A DNA stretch of 12,244 nucleotides from Pseudomonadota bacterium (GTDB taxonomy: Bacteria; Pseudomonadota; Alphaproteobacteria; Rhodospirillales; 2-02-FULL-58-16), in assembly GCA_022560215.1 (NCBI GenBank), contig JADFTO010000058.1, positions 1-12,244 of the forward strand. Reading direction: 5' to 3'. Made by a program: the position numbers and the translations under genes. Below the pieces are notes generated by a model. It saw only the letters and a list, made by a program, of their open reading frames with translations, was not told the origin of the DNA and did no database searches. Below, one piece after another: positions 1 through 6,661 of this stretch (position 1 is its first letter; each line of letters begins with the position of its first letter).

Positions 1-171
1 TTCGGCGGCGACGGCGGCCAGCGGCAGATCGCGCCAGCCCCGGGCGGCGGCGAGATCGAGGGCGGCGGCCAGGATCCTTTTCCGGGGATCGCGGGGGCGC
101 CCCTTGGCTCGGGTTCGCGGCGGCGCCTTGCGGCCTCCCTTTTTGGCGGCGCCGCCAGGGGAGCGGGCCAT
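1..171 (-). CDS. TetR-like transcriptional regulator, N-terminal 57 residues (cut by the window edge)
   Basis: Only the first 57 codons lie in the window, read on the minus strand from the ATG at 171-169. A strong AGGAGG ribosome binding site sits 5 bases upstream. The first ~32 residues are a basic Ala/Gly/Lys/Arg-rich arm. Then comes a stretch (RILAAALDLAAARGWRDLPL, residues 32-51) that matches the first helix and start of the helix-turn-helix of TetR-family regulators, including the 'RGW' turn. The ligand-binding domain is outside the window, so the target and ligand cannot be read. It follows proC on the same strand with a 74-base gap. Regulators of this kind, and the related COQ9 fold, are known near proC in alphaproteobacteria. 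TetR-like is likely from the helix pattern; COQ9 is the alternative. Confidence 0.7.
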   Translation of the reverse strand, partial: MARSPGGAAKKGGRKAPPRTRAKGRPRDPRKRILAAALDLAAARGWRDLPLAAVAAE

Positions 172-180
172 GGCTTCCTC

Positions 181-200
181 CTAACCCGATAGCGCTCTAA
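181..200 (-). repeat. 20-base motif directly upstream of the tetR-like gene, shared with 12101-12120
   Basis: Read on the minus strand this is TTAGAGCGCTATCGGGTTAG; its end overlaps the AGGAGG ribosome binding site of the tetR-like gene. It matches CTAGAGCACTATCGGGCTAG at 12101-12120 (plus strand) at 17 of 20 positions. Both copies are intergenic. It may be one end of a dispersed repeat family. A chance match is not excluded at this length. Confidence 0.4.
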
Positions 201-245
201 GGCACGAGTATACCCCCCGGGACGGGGCCGCGGGCAAGGGGGGCG

Positions 246-1049
246 TCAGCCGGCCATCCGGCGGGAGCGCCGGGCGGCGGCCGCGATGGCCCGGCTGATC
301 AGGGGTTGCAGGCCTTCTGAGCCCATGAGCACCTGCAGGGCCTCCACCGTGGTGCCGCCCGGGCTGGAGACGTTCCGGCGCAGGGTCTCGGGCGACTCCG
401 ATGACCGGCCCATGAGCTCTCCCGACCCGGCCACGGTGGCGTTGGCCAGGCGCCGGGCCAGGTCTTCGGGCAGGCCAGCCTCGACGCCCCCTTGGGCCAT
501 GCACTCGGCGAGCAGGAAGACATAGGCCGGGCCGCCGCCGGAAAGGGCCGTCACCGCGTCGAACAGGTCTTCGTCGTCGATCCAGGCGACCTCGCCCACG
601 GCCTCCAGGAGGTCGTTGCAGCGCTGCCGCTGTTCTTCGCTCACGGGACCGCTGGCCATGGCCGCCGTGATGCCCCGGCCGATGGCCGCGGGCGTGTTGG
701 GCATGGCGCGCACGATGGCCGCGTCGGCGCCAAGGTAACCTCGAAGGACGCCGGTGGTGGTGCCGGCGGCGATGGACAGGAACACAGCCTGGGCGAAGGG
801 ACGGTAGGCGGGGACCACGTCTTCCATGACCTGGGGCTTGACGGCGAAGACAACCGTTTCGACCTCGGAGTCCAAATCGCCTGGATCGGCGAAGACGGCC
901 ACGCCCAGGTCCTCCCTCAGGGTCCTGGCGATGGCGGCGTCGGGCTCGACGACGGAGATGTCGCCGGCCTCCATGCCGCGCTCGAGCCAGCCCCCGAGGA
1001 GGGCGCCGCCCATCTTGCCGCAGCCCACCAGGACGAGCCGCGAGCCCAT
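246..1049 (-). CDS. proC: Pyrroline-5-carboxylate reductase
   Basis: Catalyses the last step of proline synthesis, NAD(P)H-dependent reduction of 1-pyrroline-5-carboxylate to proline, in the cytoplasm. The 267-residue protein is of normal family length. It has the N-terminal Rossmann motif GCGKMGGAL (residues 9-17), the AVKPQ segment (69-73), MPNTP (116-120), the C-terminal signature ALSGGGPAYVF (168-178) and NVSSPGGTT (226-234) of the substrate-binding dimer domain. The signature has Gly where many family members have Ser (ALSGSGPAY), a conservative change. The ATG at 1049 lies 6 bases after the ybjN stop with no strong ribosome binding site, which suggests translational coupling to ybjN. 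Identification is very secure. Confidence 0.97.
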   Translation of the reverse strand: MGSRLVLVGCGKMGGALLGGWLERGMEAGDISVVEPDAAIARTLREDLGVAVFADPGDLDSEVETVVFAVKPQVMEDVVPAYRPFAQAVFLSIAAGTTTGVLRGYLGADAAIVRAMPNTPAAIGRGITAAMASGPVSEEQRQRCNDLLEAVGEVAWIDDEDLFDAVTALSGGGPAYVFLLAECMAQGGVEAGLPEDLARRLANATVAGSGELMGRSSESPETLRRNVSSPGGTTVEALQVLMGSEGLQPLISRAIAAAARRSRRMAG

Positions 1050-1055
1050 GGGGAC

Positions 1056-1559
1056 TCAGGCCTCGCCCAGGGTTTCGATCATGGCGGCGGCCACCGCGTC
1101 GGCGGCCGTCCCGCCGCCCCAGATGACGTACTGGAAGGCGGGATAGAAGCGGTCGCATTCGGTGATGGCGATGTCCATCAGGTCCTCCATCTGCTCAGGG
1201 GTCGGACCCCGGGTCCCGCGCAAGGGCAGGGCATGGCGGAACATGGGCAGGCCGCCCTCTTCCCAGACGTTGAAATGGCCGAGCCACAGCTTCTCGTTGG
1301 CCAGCGACAGGAGTTCGTTGACCTGGGCTCGCTTGCCCGCGGGCACGCGCATGTCGAAGGCGCAGGTGAAATGCATGGCCCCCACCGTGTCGTTCCAGGC
1401 GAAATGGAGGTTGTAATCGCACCACCGTCCCGGCACCTGGACGGCCATCTCCCGGTCGTTGCGGCGCTCGAAGGTCCAGTCGTTGCCGTCCACGATGCGC
1501 TCGACCACGTCCAGGGGATGGGACGTGGCCTGTTCGACGATAGCGTCCCGCTCCATCAT
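1056..1559 (-). CDS. YbjN domain-containing protein
   Basis: A 167-residue protein that fits the YbjN family, small proteins with a fold like type III secretion chaperones whose biochemical role is not settled. Visible support: the N-terminal 'HPLDVVERIVDGNDWTFER' region, a central 'DYNLHFAWNDTVGAMHFTCAFDMRV' type of beta-sheet, the ELLSLANEKLWLGHFNVWEE segment near the middle, and an acidic C-terminal helix (CDRFYPAFQYVIWGG). Two consecutive ATG codons occur; the first (1559) lies 6 bases after GGAGG (1566-1570) and is preferred. It sits just upstream of proC, an order known in alphaproteobacteria. Its ancestral upstream neighbour was probably ubiK, now about 5.4 kb away beyond the cassette at 1775-6821. 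Confidence 0.88.
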   Translation of the reverse strand: MMERDAIVEQATSHPLDVVERIVDGNDWTFERRNDREMAVQVPGRWCDYNLHFAWNDTVGAMHFTCAFDMRVPAGKRAQVNELLSLANEKLWLGHFNVWEEGGLPMFRHALPLRGTRGPTPEQMEDLMDIAITECDRFYPAFQYVIWGGGTAADAVAAAMIETLGEA

Positions 1560-1618
1560 TGGCCCCCTCCAGAGGCTCTGGCGGCTTCCTCCGCTCACCG
1601 CCCCGTCATCACCGGAAA

Positions 1619-1636
1619 ACCACGATATGTCGTGGT
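1619..1636. promoter_or_regulatory. Operator-like palindrome upstream of ybjN (copy A)
   Basis: ACCACGATATGTCGTGGT has perfect 7-base arms (ACCACGA / TCGTGGT) around 4 central bases. It lies about 60 bases upstream of the ybjN start and is identical in the second repeat copy at 6845-6862, in a region where other parts of the repeat have drifted. That fits a protein-binding site, but the cognate regulator is unknown. A weak -35-like TTGGCA (minus strand, 1668-1673) lies further upstream, without a well-spaced -10. Confidence 0.45.
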
Positions 1637-1724
1637 CGTGCGGAATAAGATATACAAGATATAGTGTGCCAAAAAGAAAATCCGGGCGCAAGTCCGTAAT
1701 CGGAGAAAGATGGGGATAAGTGGC

Positions 1725-1749
1725 GGGCGCCCGCCGAGGGGAGGCGCCC
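1725..1749 (-). terminator. GC hairpin in repeat copy A, relic of the ubiK terminator
   Basis: GGGCGCC (1725-1731) pairs with GGCGCCC (1743-1749) around an 11-base loop. An equivalent hairpin in copy B lies just after ubiK. There is no U-tract, so it would be a weak or Rho-assisted terminator. In copy A it no longer follows ubiK. Confidence 0.35.
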
Positions 1750-1774
1750 GCCCGCCGGCCGGGACTCAAGCGGA

Positions 1775-1986
1775 ATGGTCTCAATGACCTAAGGGTCTGC
1801 TTACGGCCACGTCGCAGACCTTTGGAGCCCCCGCCTCGGAGTGCCGCTTTCGATGCGAAGCGGACATTCACTGGATCATGCGAATGGGCGAGTGGGTTCT
1901 GATTATCGGTGGTTCCCGTACATCTTGGAATGCAGGGTAGGAATCGTTGCAGATTATTCGAGTGATTTTCTTAAATTGACTGTCAG
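1775..1986. other. Non-coding cassette end downstream of the glycosyltransferase, rich in hairpins
   Basis: No convincing gene. Three inverted repeats are seen. GGTCTGC (1794-1800) pairs with GCAGACC (1814-1820). CCGCTT-T-CG pairs with CGAAGCGG around an ATG loop (1844-1863), followed by GACATTCAC. TTGACTG-T-CAGTCAA (1976-1990) overlaps the TGA stop of the glycosyltransferase gene. Read on the minus strand these lie after the operon and may act as terminators or RNA stabilisers, although only the last is followed by T-rich sequence. The first two resemble short dispersed intergenic repeats of alphaproteobacteria, which I cannot verify here. Confidence 0.5.
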
Positions 1987-3417
1987 TCAAGTCTCCTTGA
2001 ATCCGACCCGTGTCATCTTGCCCCATCCCTTTTCGCCGCGCAGGAATTGCCACCATCCTAACATTCGCCAGACGTTGTTGAGCTGCCGGTAGCCGAAGTT
2101 CTCCAGCACAGCCACGGCGGTCAGCACGCAGAGATCAGCGGCCGAAGGGAAACGCTTCAACTCCATTTCCTCCAGGATCAACGAACTGACGCTGATAAAG
2201 ATGCCGAAGACGAAAGAAATTGCCAAATAGGCCGCGAAGAACTCCCACGACAACACGCCCATGAGCCAGAAGATAGGCATCAGGACGTAGCCGAAGGCCT
2301 CAACCACCGGCGCGATCACATCGACGATGAAGACTTGGACAAAGCCGACAACTCCGGCCACCCCGTAACGCGGATTGCCTAGCATTCGTATGTGCTTGAA
2401 AAAGGTTTCCAGCGCACCCCTTTGCCAACGTTTTCGCTGGTTACCTAGAATCTTTAGCGACTCAGGTGCTTCGGTCCAACAGACGGGCTCGGGAATGAAG
2501 CGAATCTCATAATCCTTGTTTGTTTCGCACATATAGCGGTGCAGCTTGACGATGATCTCCATGTCCTCGCCGACCGTGCCTTGGCTGTAGCCGCCGATGG
2601 CGAGGACAGCCGAGCGGCGGAAGATTCCGAATGCCCCGGAAACCAGCAACATGGCGTTTATGGAACCCAACGCCAGCCGACCGAAGAGGAAGGCGCGCAA
2701 GTACTCGACGATCTGAAACAGCGCCACCAGGTTCTTAGGCAAGCCCACCGACAGGACTCTTCCGGAGCGCACCTGACAGCCGTTGGCGAGCCGGATTGTC
2801 CCGCCGACGGCAACGACCCGGTCCGTTTCCTCCATGAAGGCCTCGACGACACGGATCAACGAATCTGCCTCGAGGATAGAATCGGCATCCACCGCGCAAA
2901 AGAGAGGTGAGCGCGAAATGTTGATGCCGGCGTTCAATGCGTCTGCCTTGCCGCCGTTCTCCTTGTCGACAACCAGTAGACGGGATTGGCTGGATGAGGT
3001 GTAAATCTCCCTCACCGGTTGGTGTTCGACTGCCTCCACGTAGGCCACGTCCGCCGGCTTGAGATCGAAGGTGGTTATCAGTTTGTCAAGCGTGCGATCA
3101 TTAGAGCCATCGTTTATGACGATGACCTTGAAGTTGGGATAATGGAGAGCCAAGAGCGAACGGACACTTTCCACGATCGTCGCTTCCTCATTATAAGCGG
3201 GCACCAGGAGGGCAATGGGAAGGGCCGCGTCGCTCAGCTTCCACCAGGCTTCAGCGGAATCGAGGATCTTGGGCTTGCGGTGTAACACCCACCAGGCAAC
3301 GACAAGCTGGATCAGATAGAAGACGTTCTGGATGACACCGACTGCTATTGTGGTGATGGCGATATAGAGTGCAGCCGACTTTCCCACATCCATAATCGCT
3401 TGCCAGTCCGGGGTCAT
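1987..3417 (-). CDS. Family 2 processive glycosyltransferase, PgaC/YaiP-like membrane polysaccharide synthase
   Basis: A 476-residue inner-membrane enzyme expected to polymerise a nucleotide-sugar into a polysaccharide and help move it across the membrane. It has one N-terminal membrane segment (about 17-45), a GT-A catalytic domain (67-335) and two or three C-terminal hydrophobic segments (about 355-440). Catalytic features are all present: LVPAYNEE (71-78), IVINDGSNDRT with the first Asp at 103, NGGKADALNAG (154-164), the DADS metal site (177-180), the GED acceptor-site motif (283-285) and QRKRW (327-331), the mark of processive synthases. There is no PilZ domain. The start ATG overlaps the HEAT gene stop as ATGA, with GAGAGGAA upstream; longer in-frame starts would run into the HEAT gene. 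It is the last gene of the operon. The sugar specificity cannot be read. Confidence 0.93.
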   Translation of the reverse strand: MTPDWQAIMDVGKSAALYIAITTIAVGVIQNVFYLIQLVVAWWVLHRKPKILDSAEAWWKLSDAALPIALLVPAYNEEATIVESVRSLLALHYPNFKVIVINDGSNDRTLDKLITTFDLKPADVAYVEAVEHQPVREIYTSSSQSRLLVVDKENGGKADALNAGINISRSPLFCAVDADSILEADSLIRVVEAFMEETDRVVAVGGTIRLANGCQVRSGRVLSVGLPKNLVALFQIVEYLRAFLFGRLALGSINAMLLVSGAFGIFRRSAVLAIGGYSQGTVGEDMEIIVKLHRYMCETNKDYEIRFIPEPVCWTEAPESLKILGNQRKRWQRGALETFFKHIRMLGNPRYGVAGVVGFVQVFIVDVIAPVVEAFGYVLMPIFWLMGVLSWEFFAAYLAISFVFGIFISVSSLILEEMELKRFPSAADLCVLTAVAVLENFGYRQLNNVWRMLGWWQFLRGEKGWGKMTRVGFKET

Positions 3418-4451
3418 GCGGCTTTCCTCTCGGCAAGGACCAGCTCGGCGAAGTGCCCCGCTTCGCTGTCCACGCAGGCGATCCGCCGAAGTTCCTCGAG
3501 CCCTACACTGCCCAGCTCCGCCAGCGCCCTGGCGGCCCGGTAGCGGACCCACCATGTCGTATCGTCGAGCAATGCCGCCAGCAACGGCACGGATTCTTCG
3601 ATTCCAATACGCCCGGCGGCGATGGCGGCTTGGGTCCGCACCTCCCAGGCCGTGTCCTGAAGGCCGTTGAGTACAAGAGGAATCGCATCCGGGTGCTGCA
3701 TGGTGGCGAAGGTGCGGAAGGTCTCGGCGCGGACATCGATGGACCGGTGATCGGCCAATGGAAGGATAGCCGGCAGCACACTGTAATCGCCCGCGCGGCC
3801 AAGGGCGTGTATGGCGAGAACCTTGACAAAGTCGTTTACGTCCGCGGCAAGGATTTCAGTCATGCTTGGGGCATCACGTTTCGCCAAGTCCTTGAACAGG
3901 GTCCTTAGTTCCCTTGTCTTGACGACCGTGCCAACCTCCAGCTTTTCGATCATTGCCAAAATTGAGAACGCATATGGCGACGCAACGAGCGCCTTGGCGG
4001 CGGCCATTCTGATTTGCTGCGAACGGTCGTTCAACGCCTGCCACAGGGCCTTTTTCACCTCTTCGCTTTCAAACATCGAGAGGTTGGCGATTGCCTGCAA
4101 GCGCCCTTTGTCTCTACCGGAAGCCAGTTGTTTCAAAAAGACTTCGTCAACGCCTAAGTCTTTCAGGATATGGACCAGGTCGCTTCGGGTGTCGCCCCGG
4201 ATGACGCTGTATAATCCGCGCACGATGTCGCCCACCAATCCTGCGTCCTGGTCCGAAAACTGGTGCTCGTAAAGCAATTTGGGGTCGTCCAGGGCCTGAA
4301 TGACGATGGCTTCGAGTTCCGCTCGTCGCGCCGCCAAAATCCTGTCCCGATGGTCCGACCATAGCCGTTTGATGATTAGCGCCCCCATCATTAAAATCGA
4401 TAGCGCGCCCAAGAACCACGACGCCCACCAAATACCTGCCAGCAATGTCAT
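3414..4451 (-). CDS. Membrane-anchored HEAT-repeat protein
   Basis: A 345-residue protein with an N-terminal hydrophobic segment (about 7-29, followed by KRLWSDHRDR) and a soluble helical remainder. Basic residues just after the helix suggest that the HEAT domain faces the cytoplasm. HEAT/PBS-lyase-like repeats are clearest from about 110 to 340, for example WEVRTQAAIAAGRIGIEESV and WWVRYRAARALAELGS near the end. These repeats form protein-binding solenoids; no catalytic motif is visible. The ATG at 4451 starts 19 bases after the YaiO gene stop and lacks a Shine-Dalgarno site, so translation is probably coupled. A longer in-frame opening exists but enters the barrel gene. Lying between barrel and synthase genes, it may be the inner-membrane scaffold of the polysaccharide machine; this is inference. 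Confidence 0.85.
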   Translation of the reverse strand: MTLLAGIWWASWFLGALSILMMGALIIKRLWSDHRDRILAARRAELEAIVIQALDDPKLLYEHQFSDQDAGLVGDIVRGLYSVIRGDTRSDLVHILKDLGVDEVFLKQLASGRDKGRLQAIANLSMFESEEVKKALWQALNDRSQQIRMAAAKALVASPYAFSILAMIEKLEVGTVVKTRELRTLFKDLAKRDAPSMTEILAADVNDFVKVLAIHALGRAGDYSVLPAILPLADHRSIDVRAETFRTFATMQHPDAIPLVLNGLQDTAWEVRTQAAIAAGRIGIEESVPLLAALLDDTTWWVRYRAARALAELGSVGLEELRRIACVDSEAGHFAELVLAERKAA

Positions 4452-4470
4452 GAGTGGGAAAATACTGTCT

Positions 4471-5820
4471 TTAGAAACGCACAGAAAGGCCAAGCGAGAG
4501 TTCGCGCCGGGTGTATGACTGTTGGCGGCTGTCGTGGGCGAAGTCGACGCGCACTGCAAGGTTGGGTGTCACGTCGAAGATAACCCCGGCGATCGTCGTA
4601 AACACGTCCACGGTATTGCCGAGGTCGGTCTCCGGGCTCTTGGCCCTACCGGTATAGACCCGCACCCGGTCATGTGCCTGAATGTCGATCTTGGCCAGCC
4701 AACCGTTGAGCCATTTGCCGACGCTATCGTCGTAGGCGGTGATCCGGCGCCCCGTGATCCAGACACGGCCTTCCAAGAGGTATAGCACCACGCCGGGATC
4801 GGTGTTGGAGACATCGACGGTGGGGTAATGACGATGGCGCAGATCAAGGGTGGCACTCAAGGGACCAATCCACTCAGTGCCGTCGAGAAGCCGCACATCG
4901 CCCCCGGCAGCGACGCCCCACCGGGGCAGGAAATCGGCCGTCGGGGTTATCTCGACACGCAGATGGGCGCCACCATTTGGGGAGAACCTGTAGGCACCTC
5001 CCAGTTGCAGGTTCTCGTCCACTAGACCGTGGCGGCGGCTTCTCTGATATCGAGCGTCGACAATCATGTTGTTGCCGAAGCGCCGGACCAGTTGCGCGTA
5101 ACCTTCATGCCAGTCCTTGACCGGCCGGCGGCCGAACCGGCTTCTCACGTAGCCCGCGTTCAACTGCCAGGCCAAGGCAGGAGGTTCCTCGGCCCGGAGG
5201 CGTCCCTGGACCTCGGAGGAGTTCGGCTCAAGTGCCAGGGCGCGCTCGAAATACAAGCGGGCCTCGTCTGTCTGGCCTTGGCCTCTGAGGGCATCGCCGA
5301 GTCCGATCAGCAGCGTTATGTTATGCGGCATCTTTTCCAGGACCGGGCGGAAAATTAACTCTGCCTCTCGATGGCGTCCGTCGAATAAGGCGAGCCGGCC
5401 CTTGAGTATCCGTGCTTCCAAATTCCCGGGATACAACCTGAGCAGGGCGTCGACATCCGTTTCCGCCTCCTCGAGCCGGCCGCCCCAGCTCTTGACGCGG
5501 GCGACGGCAATCAACAGGTCCACGTTGTCCGGTTCGAGCTTGAGGCCCTTGGTTAGGGTCGACAAAGATTCATCATATTTTTTGTCATAAGCCTGAACCA
5601 ACCCAAGCAGCAGGATGGCGTCCGCATTTTCCGGTTGCAGGGACAAAGCATCCCCGAATAAACGCTCGGCCGCCGAGAAATTGCCGGCGTCGCGGGCACG
5701 CAGTCCTTGCTGATAAAGTTCCTCGAACGTCGCCGCCCCTGCGCTGCCGTTCAACATCACGAAGCCCATGAAGGCAGCCACGAACAGGAATGCGCGGCGG
5801 GGTCCGGTCAATCGGGACAC
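4471..5820 (-). CDS. TPR protein with YaiO-type outer-membrane beta-barrel
   Basis: A 449-residue outer-membrane protein. A signal peptide (1 to about 29, ending GSAGA) is followed by four or five tetratricopeptide repeats (31-205, e.g. GNFSAAERLFGDALSLQPEN, QTDEARLYFERALALEPN). A region of alternating amphipathic strands (about 217-449) closes with a C-terminal Phe, the usual barrel-assembly signal. TPR domain plus small barrel is the architecture of YaiO and, more broadly, of polysaccharide exporters such as PgaA. Its likely job is to guide the polymer through periplasm and outer membrane. The GTG start at 5820 lies inside the response-regulator gene (13-base overlap), with GGGAG just upstream. 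No PgaB-like deacetylase gene accompanies it. Confidence 0.9.
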   Translation of the reverse strand: MSRLTGPRRAFLFVAAFMGFVMLNGSAGAATFEELYQQGLRARDAGNFSAAERLFGDALSLQPENADAILLLGLVQAYDKKYDESLSTLTKGLKLEPDNVDLLIAVARVKSWGGRLEEAETDVDALLRLYPGNLEARILKGRLALFDGRHREAELIFRPVLEKMPHNITLLIGLGDALRGQGQTDEARLYFERALALEPNSSEVQGRLRAEEPPALAWQLNAGYVRSRFGRRPVKDWHEGYAQLVRRFGNNMIVDARYQRSRRHGLVDENLQLGGAYRFSPNGGAHLRVEITPTADFLPRWGVAAGGDVRLLDGTEWIGPLSATLDLRHRHYPTVDVSNTDPGVVLYLLEGRVWITGRRITAYDDSVGKWLNGWLAKIDIQAHDRVRVYTGRAKSPETDLGNTVDVFTTIAGVIFDVTPNLAVRVDFAHDSRQQSYTRRELSLGLSVRF

Positions 5821-6203
5821 ATTTCTCCCAGGATTCGTTTGACGCGGGCAAACAGCTCTTCCGGCATGAACGGCTTTACCAGGTAATCAGCCGCTCCCAT
5901 GTCGAGTCCGCTAACGATGTCGCCCTCCAACTTTCGGGCCGAGAGAAATACGACTGGAATGTCTTTGGTTTCTTCGTTTTGTTTCAGCCGCTGGAGTACT
6001 TCCAGCCCGTCCATTCCTGGCATCATGCCGTCGAGAATTACCAAGTCCGGCTGGGCGGAGGTAACCATCTCCAATCCTGATTCGCCGTCGTGGGCGCTAG
6101 AGACCTGCAAACCCTTCTGCGTCAACTTGTGCGTCAGGAGCTTGACGAGCAGTTCGTCATCATCGACGATAATAACGCGGCAGGGTTTGGCGGATTCCGC
6201 CAT
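5808..6203 (-). CDS. Single-domain response regulator (CheY-like receiver)
   Basis: A 131-residue protein consisting only of a receiver domain. The acidic pocket Asp14-Asp15-Asp16, phospho-acceptor Asp58 (VILDGMMPGMDG), Ser88 (FLSARK), Tyr107 and Lys110 (DYLVKPF) are all in place, so it should be phosphorylatable. No DNA-binding or enzymatic output domain follows, so output must be through protein contact or by passing the phosphate on. The ATG at 6203 has AAGG 7 bases upstream. It is the first gene of the operon and overlaps the barrel gene by 13 bases, which suggests coordinated synthesis. No histidine kinase is encoded in the window; the divergent Hpt protein is the obvious candidate partner. 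Confidence 0.95.
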   Translation of the reverse strand: MAESAKPCRVIIVDDDELLVKLLTHKLTQKGLQVSSAHDGESGLEMVTSAQPDLVILDGMMPGMDGLEVLQRLKQNEETKDIPVVFLSARKLEGDIVSGLDMGAADYLVKPFMPEELFARVKRILGEMCPD

Positions 6204-6250
6204 GGTCTTACCTTGCAGTTTGAACAGTTGAATTTCTGTTTTAATTCTAC

Positions 6251-6279
6251 CTTATATTTATAATCTTTAACACCTGTAA
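6251..6279 (-). promoter_or_regulatory. Candidate sigma70-type promoter of the response regulator operon
   Basis: On the minus strand, TTACAG (6274-6279) and TATAAG (6251-6256) are separated by 17 bases, in a strongly AT-rich 92-base gap between divergent genes. The expected transcription start is about 40 bases upstream of the ATG at 6203. Confidence 0.5.
6259..6264 (+). promoter_or_regulatory. Candidate -10 element for the hpt gene
   Basis: A perfect TATAAT lies 31 bases upstream of the hpt ATG. No good -35 is seen at the usual spacing (TGTTTT or CTGTTT are the nearest). It overlaps the opposing operon promoter, so the two may compete or share a regulator. Confidence 0.35.
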
Positions 6280-6295
6280 TCATTGTTAATTACTT

Positions 6296-6661
6296 ATGAC
6301 TGACAACATCGACCACGTAATGGCGGAATTTCAGCACCAGTTCCTTGACCGGGCTAGGGAACTGGTTTCAAAGATACGACAGGATATTGATCGGCTCGAC
6401 GGTGAGGAAGATGCAATCTCGGAACTGATTTTCGCCGTCCACAAGATCCACGGAAGTGCCGGCACTTTTGGCTTTACCCTGCTCAGCCGCCTCGCCGGCG
6501 ACTTGGAATTACTTCTCGACGACGGCAACCGGGACGGCGCCCGCCTGCACCAGCTCGCCGATGCGCTTGCGACCGTCATTGAGGCAGGCGGGAATCTCTC
6601 TCCGGAAGCGGAAACACGACTCCTGCAAGGTTTGACCGGCACGCGGATGACGACCCCGTGA
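6296..6661 (+). CDS. Hpt domain phosphotransfer protein
   Basis: A 121-residue, mostly helical protein that should carry a phosphate on histidine between a kinase and a receiver. The motif HKIHGSAGTFGF starts at His49, the predicted phosphorylated residue. It resembles the P1 site of CheA (H-S-I-K-G-G-A-G-T-F-G-F) more than the typical HxLKGSS of free Hpt proteins. A second His replaces the usual Lys at position 52. The surrounding helices (1-35, 38-60, 63-100) fit a four-helix bundle. No kinase domain follows. It is divergent from the response-regulator operon and the only plus-strand gene of the cassette. No clear Shine-Dalgarno site precedes the ATG. Its partner is probably the receiver at 5808-6203, fed by an unlinked kinase. 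Confidence 0.88.
   Translation: MTDNIDHVMAEFQHQFLDRARELVSKIRQDIDRLDGEEDAISELIFAVHKIHGSAGTFGFTLLSRLAGDLELLLDDGNRDGARLHQLADALATVIEAGGNLSPEAETRLLQGLTGTRMTTP

Larger units (their letters stand above)
1596..1774. repeat. Direct repeat copy A (ybjN side), about 179 bp
   Basis: Aligns in the same orientation with 6822-6991. The first ~50 bases are almost identical (single-base differences only), then there are scattered substitutions and small gaps: copy A has about 6 extra bases near 1647-1653 and 4 extra near 1676-1680. Shared landmarks in order are CGCCCCGTCATCACCGG, the palindrome at 1619-1636, ACAAGATATAG, GATGGGGATA, a GC hairpin, and GGCCGGGACTCAAGCGGA at the end. Copy A ends 36 bases upstream of the ybjN ATG. 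It probably carries the ybjN promoter region. Confidence 0.92.

Noticed and set aside
492..1664. A 390-codon plus-strand open frame across proC and ybjN
   Set aside because: It is antisense to two well-recognised genes, its translation is low in complexity and matches no family pattern, and long antisense frames are expected in very GC-rich DNA.
1560..1871. N-terminal extension of ybjN through repeat copy A
   Set aside because: The first ATG at 1559 has a well-placed GGAGG and gives the normal family length; the extension crosses the repeat, which is non-coding in copy B.
3418..3555. N-terminal extension of the glycosyltransferase into the HEAT gene
   Set aside because: The ATGA overlap with a good ribosome binding site gives a natural start; the extension is the HEAT coding sequence read in another frame.
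6204..6295. A riboswitch or small RNA in the AT-rich gap between the response regulator and hpt genes
   Set aside because: No convincing stem structure is visible, and the gap is explained by two divergent promoters.
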